This document shows positions 43,096-52,390 of a stretch of DNA of 64,000 bases, piece after piece (position 1 is the stretch's first letter; each line of letters opens with the position of its first letter). The stretch spans positions 58,706-122,705 of the forward strand of contig JAEERP010000009.1 in assembly GCA_016285885.1 (NCBI GenBank), given 5' to 3'. The stretch is from Paludibacteraceae bacterium. Its GTDB lineage: Bacteria; Bacteroidota; Bacteroidia; Bacteroidales; Paludibacteraceae. Position numbers and translations under genes: made by a program. The notes below the pieces were generated by a model. It saw only the letters and a program-made list of their open reading frames with translations, was not told the origin of the DNA and made no database searches.

Positions 43096-43130
43096 ATTCA
43101 ATTGCGAACACACTGCGTTCGCAATTGAAT
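43096..43130. repeat. 14-bp perfect inverted repeat
   Basis: ATTCAATTGCGAAC, 7-base loop, then its exact complement. There is no T run on either side, so it is not a normal terminator. It lies between the reductase stop codon and the RND promoter, and may be a mobile palindrome or an RNA-stabilising hairpin for the reductase transcript. Confidence 0.8.
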
Positions 43131-43169
43131 TGGAGTCCTATTGCGGTGAGCGTATTCCGTCACCACGCT

Positions 43170-44129
43170 TTACACAATAATCTCCTCCCTACTTTTAGGC
43201 ATATGCCGCCTGATTCCGTCCCAAGTGGGCATTGGTGAGCCGCTGTGCTGACGTCGCCACTCGTCGAATTTTTGGTCGATATAAATCATCTCTTCAATGC
43301 CGTTTTGGCAATGGTCCGAAACCATCAGCCGCCCTAATACGGTTTTCGACATCAGTCTATATAACAGAAACATAGCGTATGTCCGCAGACCACCGTTGTA
43401 GAATCGGTCTTCGCCCTCCGGCATAACACTCATACCCGTACTTTTCAGATAGGCGAAGCACTCTTTCGACGCCTGCATAATGAGCTGAATGTCGTGGCGG
43501 CGAAGTTTCTTCAGATTGCAGCCACATTTGTAGCACATATAGCCGTAGGGCATCACCTCGGCTACGTGACACAGATAATAGGCCTGCATATCGCTGATTG
43601 GCGTTATCTTGTAGTCTTTGATGCTGAATGCTTTGCGTATGGTGTCGATTGCCCAGTCGGGTGCGGGTTGGTGCAGTCCACCGACAAAAAGTTCAGTGAC
43701 GGGCAGCCTTGCTACAACGGCTTTCCCGCCTTCGCGGTGCCCTGCCGAGTTCTGAAATCCGAAAAGTAACTGCAAATCATCACGTTCAGCCAAAATGCGG
43801 TTTTGACAATAGTCGGCTTCAAGATTATTACCTACAAGCACCAAAAGATTGGTTTTCAGTCCGACGAACGCATCTAACAATGCTTTCTGTTGTTGCCCCT
43901 GCATCAGAGAGATCACAATATCGAACCGTTCATCAACGGGTGCACTCTCAACAATCCTTGGGTGGTCCGTGGTGGTTTTGCGTTGCAGATAATGTCTGAC
44001 AACCAACCCGTTGCGGCGTAATTCATCGGCTGTTGAACGTGCCACTACCGTCACATCATTACCAGCCTTACACAGAAAGTGAATCATCAGTGAGCCCAAT
44101 GCTCCCGAACCATATACAAGTATCTTCAT
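43170..44129 (-). CDS. Ketopantoate reductase (PanE/ApbA)-like protein
   Basis: A 319-residue protein with the N-terminal Rossmann motif MKILVYGSGALGSLMIHFL and the family layout: an NADPH-binding domain (about 1-165) and a helical C-terminal domain. True panE enzymes reduce ketopantoate in pantothenate synthesis. This one has an unusual C-terminal half (YMCYKCGCNLKKLRR) and sits after two ABC exporter genes rather than with pan genes, so its substrate is open. The start is ATG 44129 (the longer frame uses TTG). It is the last gene of the TetR/ABC group; 60 bases separate it from the ABC gene. Confidence 0.8.
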   Translation of the reverse strand: MKILVYGSGALGSLMIHFLCKAGNDVTVVARSTADELRRNGLVVRHYLQRKTTTDHPRIVESAPVDERFDIVISLMQGQQQKALLDAFVGLKTNLLVLVGNNLEADYCQNRILAERDDLQLLFGFQNSAGHREGGKAVVARLPVTELFVGGLHQPAPDWAIDTIRKAFSIKDYKITPISDMQAYYLCHVAEVMPYGYMCYKCGCNLKKLRRHDIQLIMQASKECFAYLKSTGMSVMPEGEDRFYNGGLRTYAMFLLYRLMSKTVLGRLMVSDHCQNGIEEMIYIDQKFDEWRRQHSGSPMPTWDGIRRHMPKSREEIIV

Positions 44130-44189
44130 AATCAATCAAATAAGTGTTTTAAAATTAATCCGCATAGAAGCGGACATATATTCAGGACG

Positions 44190-45845
44190 TCAATCCCCAC
44201 ACATTTCCCCCTCAATCGCCTTCCCGTCTTTAATGGTGATAATCTTATTAGCCCCCGCCACCGTACGCATTCGGTGAGCGATGACCAAGACTGTTTTTCC
44301 TTTTATCAGTTTTGAGATAGATTGCTGTATAAGCGTCTCATTTTCAACATCGAGTGAGGCGGAGGCTTCGTCCAAAAGGATGATTGGGGCGTTTTTCAGA
44401 AAGGCTCGTGCGATGGAGATGCGTTGACGCTCGCCACCCGATAGTTTCTTGCCGTTTTCACCGATAATGGTCTGCCATTTATCAGGCAGATTCTCGATGA
44501 ATTCGGTACAATTGGCCCATTCCGCCGCCTGCATCACTTGCTCGTCGGTCGCATTCTTGTCACCAATACGGATATTTTCCATAATCGTATTGTTGAATAA
44601 TGTAACATCTTGGAATACTATCGAATAAAGGTTCATCAATATTTCAGGGTCAACTTTTGAGATATCCTGACCACCCACCGTTATTCTACCCGAATCGATG
44701 TCCCAGAACCTTGCGGCAAGCCTTGAGACGGTTGTTTTACCGCTACCGGACGCACCGATAAGTGCGGTCACCTCGCCTTGCTTTGCGACGAAAGAGACAC
44801 CATCAAGAATCTTCTTTCCATCCTCATACGAGAAGGTGACATCCTGAAATTCAATGTCTCCGCCCTTCACTTTGAGTTCCTCGCCACCCGTTTGTTCCTT
44901 GTGTAGCAATATATCATTGAGTCGCTCACAGTTGACGTCCAAGGCGATGATTGCTGCGAAATGTTCAAGCGAGGTGGTCAACGGGTCATAAATGCGAGAG
45001 GCAATCACTAAGAAAAGCAAAAACTCAAGTATCCCTAACTCTCCGGATCTGAGCAACATGGCACCAACAAGCGCAGTGGTCGCAATACCAAACTTCAGCA
45101 ATAACTCAGCATTACAGACAAAAAGACCAGTACCCAATTCGCTCCAAAGCATACGTTTCTCCACTTCGTGGATTTTCTTCTTTATGTCCTCAAAATAAGA
45201 GTGTTGCGCATTGTTTTGACGCAAATCACGAACGGTTTCCAAGCACTCCTGTATCTTCTCGGTCATCTCAACGGCGGCTGCACTTTTCCGTTTGCCCAGT
45301 TTGTATTGCACTTTACGGGATAGTGCCACGATCAGCATACTAAGAGGCAACACCCAAACCACAGCCAAAGCCATCTTCCAATTGATAAAAAATAGGCATA
45401 CGGCTATTAGACAAGTACTTATGATTGATCCGTTTAGTTGTGGAATAAAGTGCGACGAAGCTTGTTCGATGCTTGCCGCATCATCCATCAGTGTCGATGT
45501 CAGGTCCGCACTGTCTTTTTTAGCAAAAAATGACAGCGGAAGTCTCCTTAGTTTTTCCGCCAGTGTGATGCGTCGCACCCCGCTCTCTCGGTAGGTGGAG
45601 AAGTAACAGGAGTTGTATTGAATCACAGTGGTTATTGCCATTATAATCACCCAGATAGAGACACCTATGATGTAAAATGGCAGTCTGCCTTCGAGCTGGT
45701 CGCTCATAATGTCCTGAATTAGGATATAGAGCAGAATGACGGGCGAGAATAGCGCCAGATTGTAAAAAACGTTTGCTGCCGATGCAATCAACATCGACTT
45801 TGCGCCCTCATCAGACAGGGCATATTTTTGTTTGAAATTCAACAT
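44190..45845 (-). CDS. ABC exporter half, membrane plus ATPase domains (second of a pair)
   Basis: A 551-residue protein: six membrane segments (about 20-300), then an ATPase domain with Walker A GASGSGKTT, signature LSGGERQ, Walker B IILLDEASAS and H-loop VLVIAHRM. With its upstream neighbour it would form a heterodimeric type IV exporter. The cargo cannot be read from sequence; heme, siderophore, lipid and peptide exporters all look like this. It lies 29 bases after the first ABC gene and shares its transcript. Confidence 0.93.
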   Translation of the reverse strand: MLNFKQKYALSDEGAKSMLIASAANVFYNLALFSPVILLYILIQDIMSDQLEGRLPFYIIGVSIWVIIMAITTVIQYNSCYFSTYRESGVRRITLAEKLRRLPLSFFAKKDSADLTSTLMDDAASIEQASSHFIPQLNGSIISTCLIAVCLFFINWKMALAVVWVLPLSMLIVALSRKVQYKLGKRKSAAAVEMTEKIQECLETVRDLRQNNAQHSYFEDIKKKIHEVEKRMLWSELGTGLFVCNAELLLKFGIATTALVGAMLLRSGELGILEFLLFLVIASRIYDPLTTSLEHFAAIIALDVNCERLNDILLHKEQTGGEELKVKGGDIEFQDVTFSYEDGKKILDGVSFVAKQGEVTALIGASGSGKTTVSRLAARFWDIDSGRITVGGQDISKVDPEILMNLYSIVFQDVTLFNNTIMENIRIGDKNATDEQVMQAAEWANCTEFIENLPDKWQTIIGENGKKLSGGERQRISIARAFLKNAPIILLDEASASLDVENETLIQQSISKLIKGKTVLVIAHRMRTVAGANKIITIKDGKAIEGEMCGD

Positions 45846-45874
45846 TTTAGTATTTAGTTTTAGAGGTTTAATCT

Positions 45875-47656
45875 TTAATTTTCAATCGTCCATTTTACCG
45901 ACTTCTGGTAATCGTTCCACATCTTTGCGTATATACCGTTCTGATTTACAAGGTCGTCGTGTCTGCCGCTTTCGATTAATTTGCCCTCTTTCAGCAGGAA
46001 TATCTCATCGGCATCGACCACCGTTGAGAGTCGGTGCGCAATCTTTATCACCGTCTTACCCTTCGCCATTTCGTTGAAGGCTTGAAGAATTTTCTCCTCG
46101 TTCTCAGGGTCGGCAAAGGCGGTGGCCTCATCCAAGATCAGGATAGGTGTGTCGCGCAACATCACCCGTGCAATCGCGATACGTTGCTGCTCGCCACCGC
46201 TTAGGTAGGTGCCACGACTACCGATGATTGTGTGAATACCGTTCGGTAACCGATTGATGATATCGGCACATTGGGCACGCTCCAACACCTCCATCACTTC
46301 GCTCTCCGTTGCGTCAGGTTTAGCCAGTCTGATATTATCCAAAATGCTTGTTTTTAATAATTTACTATCCTGAAAAACGAATGACACGATTTTTGAAAGT
46401 TCCTTTTGTGGAATATTACGCACATCCACGCCGCCAATCAGGATTTCACCTTCGGTGGTGTCCCAAAAGCGAGACACAAGGCTTGACAAGGTGGTCTTAC
46501 CTCCGCCGGACGGTCCCACAAAAGCCACATGTGCGCCAGATGGGATATTTAACGAGATACCATCGATTGCGTTGCGTGTCGCATCTTTGTATCGGAATAC
46601 AACATCCTTAAATTCAACCGAATAATCTTTCGGGCTCTGTGGATTTTGGTTGTCCGTAATCTCCTCGACGTTCAGGATTGAATCGATGCGCTCCATGGCA
46701 TTCCCGACAATCATATCAGCCTCCGATGAATGCATGAGCTTGAAGAAAATCACCGCAATAACAGGAGTGAAGATAATGTAGAACATTAGGTTTGAGAAGA
46801 ATTCCGGGTTCGAGGCATCGCTTCCATGATAGAGCGCGACAGCTATCAGCAGGGCAAAAAATGAGTTGATGACAACCGTATAGGCGGTCATTGGGATGCG
46901 AAACCGTCTTGTGTAGCTCACCGAGAAGTTCTCGTAAGTGTCAATCGCATCTTTGAGTTTCTTGAACGAGAAGACAGTTTGCCCGAATGTTTTCACAACA
47001 GGAATGCCACGCACATACTCAACAGCCTCTTTTGTCATGTTCTCAAGCGCAAGGTTGTAGGTTTCGATATCTTTCTTCATCGAAGGTCCCACCATAAACC
47101 CAAACATAATGAGAAAACTGACGATAATGGTCGCAATGCAAAGAAGACCGATTTTCCAGTCGAAATACATCAGCAAGGCGATCATCGCCACGGGTGTGGT
47201 CAATGCCACGGTACGGTCGGGCAGAATGTGCTCCAGGAAGTTACTTGTCGAGTCGGAAGCATCGATGATGATTTTGCGGATCTTGCCGCTGCCCTCTGTC
47301 TCGATGTGGCCCAAAGGCATACGCAATATTTTTTCGACACATCGCTCACGTATGTTGGCCACTGTGCGGAATGCCCCAAGGTGGGAGCAACCCAATGCGC
47401 AGAAATAGACACACATGGCATTTACAGCAAACTTGACGGCGGTATATCCGTAGTTCTCAATATTCTCCGCTCGCGAGAAATCGGGCATCACGGTCAGCAC
47501 CTCATTCACTATCTTCCAGATATAGACAAATGGCACAAGCGCCAAGCATGCGCTTAAAGCCGAAAAGACCATGGAGCCGATGGTAAAGTACTTGAACTTA
47601 CCCGCATAGTCCATCAATTTTAAAAGGTTTGGTTTCTTTTTGTTTTTACTGCTCAT
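45875..47656 (-). CDS. ABC exporter half, membrane plus ATPase domains (first of a pair)
   Basis: A 593-residue protein with six membrane segments (about 20-320) and an ATPase domain with Walker A GPSGGGKTT, signature LSGGEQQRIAIAR, Walker B ILILDEATA and H-loop IKIAHRLS. It is the partner of the following gene. It begins 132 bases after the TetR stop. That gap holds the hairpin and inverted-repeat block also found before the RND gene, so a separate control step for the exporter is likely. Confidence 0.93.
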   Translation of the reverse strand: MSSKNKKKPNLLKLMDYAGKFKYFTIGSMVFSALSACLALVPFVYIWKIVNEVLTVMPDFSRAENIENYGYTAVKFAVNAMCVYFCALGCSHLGAFRTVANIRERCVEKILRMPLGHIETEGSGKIRKIIIDASDSTSNFLEHILPDRTVALTTPVAMIALLMYFDWKIGLLCIATIIVSFLIMFGFMVGPSMKKDIETYNLALENMTKEAVEYVRGIPVVKTFGQTVFSFKKLKDAIDTYENFSVSYTRRFRIPMTAYTVVINSFFALLIAVALYHGSDASNPEFFSNLMFYIIFTPVIAVIFFKLMHSSEADMIVGNAMERIDSILNVEEITDNQNPQSPKDYSVEFKDVVFRYKDATRNAIDGISLNIPSGAHVAFVGPSGGGKTTLSSLVSRFWDTTEGEILIGGVDVRNIPQKELSKIVSFVFQDSKLLKTSILDNIRLAKPDATESEVMEVLERAQCADIINRLPNGIHTIIGSRGTYLSGGEQQRIAIARVMLRDTPILILDEATAFADPENEEKILQAFNEMAKGKTVIKIAHRLSTVVDADEIFLLKEGKLIESGRHDDLVNQNGIYAKMWNDYQKSVKWTIEN

Positions 47657-47676
47657 ATTTTATTAATTTTTAATTA

Positions 47677-47745
47677 GTTACGATTTTAAAAACGAACAAT
47701 ATTCAGAATTGTTCACAAAAAAAGAGACTCATTTCTGAGCCTCTT
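47677..47745. repeat. Repeat block with hairpin and inverted repeat (copy B)
   Basis: Partner of 42827-42897. The hairpin (47724-47743), on minus followed by seven T, terminates or attenuates the TetR transcript. The inverted repeat GAACAAT-7-ATTGTTC (47694-47714) is perfect over 7+7 bases and lies 38 bases before the ABC start codon, a good place for an operator. Confidence 0.85.
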
Positions 47746-47788
47746 CTTCCTGCTATGAAAACACAAAAAATAAATAACAATTGTTTAA

Positions 47789-48409
47789 TTATTGTAAGTC
47801 GTTGTAAATTAGTAGTTTCCATCCGTTGTTGTGATAATTGACATATTCAACAAAAATTCGTTCCGCATCCTTTGCGCTTATTTTGTGCATGAGGATCTCC
47901 TCGAGCAGGGTGAATAGCTGCACAGCGTTTATATGAATGAAGAAGGGGGAGAAGTCCCATTTCAGCGTAGGATATTTCTGTTTCATCGCATCCATGTATT
48001 TCAGTATCATTTCAGTTGCCTTGTCGGTAAACTCTTCTTTGAAATTTGCCAACGAGGAACCTGCCGATTTGAACAGCAACAAATTCAGCAGATCCCTGTA
48101 TTTCTGCATGATGCAACTATATTCAGCTGCAGTCTTTTCAGCCATGCCAGGCACCCATTGCTGCGTGAAGTCAACGTCCTGCGAATTGTGGTAACTATCG
48201 AGCATTCCCTTGAATTCGTTGACCACAGGGGCGACAATGGAGCAAAAAAGGTCATCTTTGCTTACATAGTAATTGTAGATGTTGCTCAACCCGACGCCCG
48301 ATTTCTCTGCGATCTCACGCATCGATGTTTTCGCATAACCCTTTTTGAGAAAAATTTTCTTTGCCTCTTTCTCAACGCACCTTCCTATGTCATCTTTTTT
48401 CCTTTGCAT
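47789..48409 (-). CDS. TetR family transcriptional regulator
   Basis: A 206-residue DNA-binding protein with the TetR helix-turn-helix TSMREIAEKSGVGLSNIYNYYVSKDDLF at about residues 23-50 and a helical ligand-binding domain. It probably represses its own gene and the exporter genes downstream. A frame is open from 48472, but that point lies inside the operator and -33 box, so the ATG at 48409 (MQRKKDD) is the start. A perfect 14-bp palindrome covers its -33 region. A deleted paralogue with the same 5' region precedes the RND operon. Confidence 0.9.
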   Translation of the reverse strand: MQRKKDDIGRCVEKEAKKIFLKKGYAKTSMREIAEKSGVGLSNIYNYYVSKDDLFCSIVAPVVNEFKGMLDSYHNSQDVDFTQQWVPGMAEKTAAEYSCIMQKYRDLLNLLLFKSAGSSLANFKEEFTDKATEMILKYMDAMKQKYPTLKWDFSPFFIHINAVQLFTLLEEILMHKISAKDAERIFVEYVNYHNNGWKLLIYNDLQ

Positions 48410-48441
48410 CCGCTCTGAACGTTGTACGTTTTTGAACACTG

Positions 48442-48475
48442 CAAAAATGCGCCTTCGCAAAGGATTGTACAATCC
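48442..48475 (-). promoter_or_regulatory. TetR gene promoter with perfect 14-bp palindromic operator
   Basis: GGATTGTACAATCC (48462-48475) is a perfect palindrome. On minus its TTG is the -33 box (48470-48472 on plus), 20 bases before CATTTTTG (48442-48449), a -7 box with one mismatch. Binding here would block the promoter. Confidence 0.7.
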
Positions 48476-48549
48476 CTATTAATTGTCTTTTCCTTTGGTT
48501 TGAATCCCCAGTCTTAGGTATTTTGGCTGGTTGGTTGTTGGGTGACGTA

Positions 48550-48573
48550 GTAGACGCACGGCCGTGCGTCTAC
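48550..48573. repeat. 24-bp perfect palindrome, REP-like element
   Basis: GTAGACGCACGG joined to CCGTGCGTCTAC. Short GC-rich palindromes of this look are dispersed in Bacteroidota genomes as REP elements mobilised by RAYT (Y1-type) transposases. Only one copy is in this window. It stands in a gap between divergent TetR and enolase genes, away from both promoters. Confidence 0.75.
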
Positions 48574-48727
48574 ATGGTGTGCAATATGAAAATCGGAACA
48601 AATTTACGGGTACCACCATATATGATTTTTTGTAATTAATTGAATAACAGGCTGTTTTGTTAAATTATATTATAATATTCCCCACAATTAGTCATTAAAT
48701 AGGCTATAAAATCACTATTTCGGGCGA

Positions 48728-50121
<1,394 letters not shown>

Positions 50122-50173
50122 TACAATTTTTCGTTTTGTTTATTGTGTAAATCATAATAAAGATAAAAGGGGG

Positions 50174-50203
50174 AAAAGTCACGTTGTGAAGCGTGACTTT
50201 TTT
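50174..50203 (+). terminator. Enolase terminator
   Basis: AAAAGTCACG (50174-50183) pairs with CGTGACTTTT (50192-50201), followed by further T residues. It can also act for the convergent ZIP gene. Confidence 0.85.
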
Positions 50204-50212
50204 GTGTCCTTT

Positions 50213-50965
50213 TCATCCCATCACCACATCCAACACCATCATCATGGCAAAACCCAATGCGAACCCTATTGTTCCGACATTGGAGTGATTCCCTTGCGAC
50301 GCTTCCGGAATCAGCTCTTCGACCACCACGTAAAGCATGGCACCTGCGGCAAAGGGGAGCAAATAGGGCATTACGATTGTGACGGTCGAGGCAAGTAAAA
50401 TGACTAACATTCCCCCAATTGGTTCGACCACACCGCTCAGACTGCCTATGGCAAATGATTTGAGACGACTGTTCCCCTCATTACGGAGTGGCATGGAGAT
50501 GATCGCGCCTTCTGGAATGTTTTGGATGGCGATGCCTATCGAGAGCGCTAATGCTCCTGCTACGCTAAAATCAGACGAGATGGTTCCCGCGATAGCTACG
50601 CCGACCGCCATTCCTTCCGGGAAATTATGTATCGTGACCGCCAATGCCAGCATCGTTGTCCGGGACAAGCGGCTACGTGGACCTTCCTGCTCTCCTTTGG
50701 GATGGAGATGGGGCGTGATATAGTCAATGAGAAGCAAAAAGGCGAAGCCGCCTAATAGCCCGATGGTCACCTGCCACACGTCGCCCATATCCATTGCGGG
50801 AATGATCAACGACCAGACAGATGCCGCCACCATCACGCCTGAAGCGAAACCCAATAAAACCTTTTGTAACCGTTCGGGCAATTCGTTCTTCATGAAAAAC
50901 ACAAATGAGGAACCCAAAATCGTTCCTGCTAAAGGAATCAGCAATGATATTATGAACATATCCAT
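50213..50965 (-). CDS. ZIP family metal transporter
   Basis: A 250-residue inner-membrane protein with eight hydrophobic segments. The metal-path motifs are seen: HNFPEGMAVGVA in TM4 (about 113-124) and IGIAIQNIPEGAI in TM5 (about 143-155), the usual HNxPEG and NxPEG signatures of bacterial zinc/iron importers. A His- and Glu-bearing loop (HLHPKGEQEG) lies between. Import of zinc or a related divalent metal is likely. A TGCAA-N5-TTGCA operator over its promoter suggests metal-dependent repression. Confidence 0.92.
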   Translation of the reverse strand: MDMFIISLLIPLAGTILGSSFVFFMKNELPERLQKVLLGFASGVMVAASVWSLIIPAMDMGDVWQVTIGLLGGFAFLLLIDYITPHLHPKGEQEGPRSRLSRTTMLALAVTIHNFPEGMAVGVAIAGTISSDFSVAGALALSIGIAIQNIPEGAIISMPLRNEGNSRLKSFAIGSLSGVVEPIGGMLVILLASTVTIVMPYLLPFAAGAMLYVVVEELIPEASQGNHSNVGTIGFALGFAMMMVLDVVMG

Positions 50966-50985
50966 ATCGTTCTTGTTTTACGCAA

Positions 50986-51020
50986 CAAACATACAATTTT
51001 TTTTATGCAACTGGATTGCA
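50986..51020 (-). promoter_or_regulatory. ZIP gene -7 box and TGCAA-N5-TTGCA operator
   Basis: TATGTTTG on minus (50986-50993) with the inverted repeat TGCAACTGGATTGCA at 51006-51020, 12 bases upstream of the -7 box. The methyltransferase gene has the same site, same spacing, one base different. A zinc regulator of the Fur/Zur type is a candidate. Confidence 0.7.
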
Positions 51021-51056
51021 AAAATTCTCAACACACACCATAAGCGTACCCATAAC

Positions 51057-51088
51057 AAAAAACCTGGGAACGGTTTTGCGTCCCCAGG
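51057..51088 (-). terminator. Terminator of the TonB receptor/DUF4374 operon
   Basis: CCTGGGAACG (51063-51072) pairs with CGTCCCCAGG (51079-51088, one G-T pair); on minus six T residues follow. It lies 41 bases past the DUF4374 stop codon. Confidence 0.85.
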
Positions 51089-51128
51089 CTTTCCCTGCTA
51101 AACGTATTATAGATTCTTTTTTGGACTA

Positions 51129-52349
51129 TTATTTCTCGAAACTATAGAAGAAAGAAGGGAATCCGGTGACCGTTATCACCTTCGTCTCAATCTCTCCTGT
51201 TTGAGGATCGTATGTGCTGAATCCGTTATAGGCGTCGTTGGCGGAACCGTAGACGATCTTACCTTTGTGGATACCCATAGCGATGCCATGTCCGTTGGAG
51301 TGGGGAAGACCCTTGATCTCTTTGATAGTCTTGTTGTAGAGGTCCACAATCACGGGAGCGCCCGTACGAGCGGTGTACGTGTTGGTGTTGGTAGGGTCAA
51401 GGCCTATCGCATATCCGTAGGCATAGAGTATGCCGTTGGATGTGTATTGGCACTTCGCCAAGACGTCGAGGTGACCGCATGACAGACCCTCCACTTGGGT
51501 GTTGGTTAGGTTGAACGTGTAGCTTGGGTCGAAGTCTGTCTCGCCCTTCTTGATACGTGCTATACCCGCATCCAATCCAGGAATGTATCCGAATGAGCCT
51601 ATACAGCTAATGTAGATATCACCATTCTCATCCTCGAAGATGGATTGGTTGTCGATCGGACGGGTTGGTCCGCAGATGCCAAGCGAGGTGTTGCGGATTC
51701 TCTTGATGAAACTATCGTCCGACACGTTGTAGAGTGCCATTTCGATAGCATTTTCAACAGGCATCCATTGTGAGTTGTATTGTTCCAAAGCCACATAGAG
51801 AATGTTGTCACGGATGTATAGTGCACCTGGATAGGCGGAGACACCTTCGTTGCGGAGTGAAGAAACATCGATTCTGGAAATCTCCTTCATGGTCTTAGGG
51901 TTGAAGGCGATGATCAAATCGAGACTTTGGCAACATACGTAAGCTTTCTCCGAGTTGGCTTCCACGACGATGGCTGCACTTGAATTGGCAGGAAGTGTCA
52001 TCGACCCTTGCAGTTCGAGCTGATTCGAACTATTCAGCACATAACGTTTCAGTTTCAGTTCAGTGCCTCCCATATAATCGGGGAAGACGTAGATGTTGCC
52101 ACTTGGGCAGACGCAAGGGTAGGAACCAAATCCGAGCGGAATAGCGTTCTTGTTGTCGTAGTTGACGCCACCACCGAAGTTGCTGATAGCTTGTAAGTAA
52201 CCACTTCCGCTATCACCCGATGGATTGGTCACTGTGGTGGAGAAAAGAATCTTTCCTGCAGCCGACTGCGTATTGTCATCCTCATCCTCTTTGCAACCCG
52301 TAAAAATAGTTGCAAGGGCTGCTGCTAAAAATAAATACTTAATTTTCAT
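51129..52349 (-). CDS. DUF4374-type beta-propeller lipoprotein
   Basis: A 406-residue lipoprotein: signal MKIKYLFLAAALATIFTGC, acidic KEDEDDN, then a seven-bladed propeller-like domain with motifs AGKILFSTTV, PGALYIRDNILYVALEQ and GHGIAMGIHKGKIVYGSAND. This fits DUF4374 lipoproteins such as XusB, a surface partner of a TonB receptor for iron-siderophore uptake in Bacteroides. It follows the receptor gene by 41 bases. Siderophore binding is an inference from family and context. Confidence 0.82.
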   Translation of the reverse strand: MKIKYLFLAAALATIFTGCKEDEDDNTQSAAGKILFSTTVTNPSGDSGSGYLQAISNFGGGVNYDNKNAIPLGFGSYPCVCPSGNIYVFPDYMGGTELKLKRYVLNSSNQLELQGSMTLPANSSAAIVVEANSEKAYVCCQSLDLIIAFNPKTMKEISRIDVSSLRNEGVSAYPGALYIRDNILYVALEQYNSQWMPVENAIEMALYNVSDDSFIKRIRNTSLGICGPTRPIDNQSIFEDENGDIYISCIGSFGYIPGLDAGIARIKKGETDFDPSYTFNLTNTQVEGLSCGHLDVLAKCQYTSNGILYAYGYAIGLDPTNTNTYTARTGAPVIVDLYNKTIKEIKGLPHSNGHGIAMGIHKGKIVYGSANDAYNGFSTYDPQTGEIETKVITVTGFPSFFYSFEK

Positions 52350-52390
52350 CTGTTTATATTGTTAATTGTACATCATTCATTGTCAATCGT

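Noticed and set aside
48550..48573. Palindrome as a terminator for TetR or eno
   Set aside because: It lies upstream of both genes, not downstream, and has no T run.
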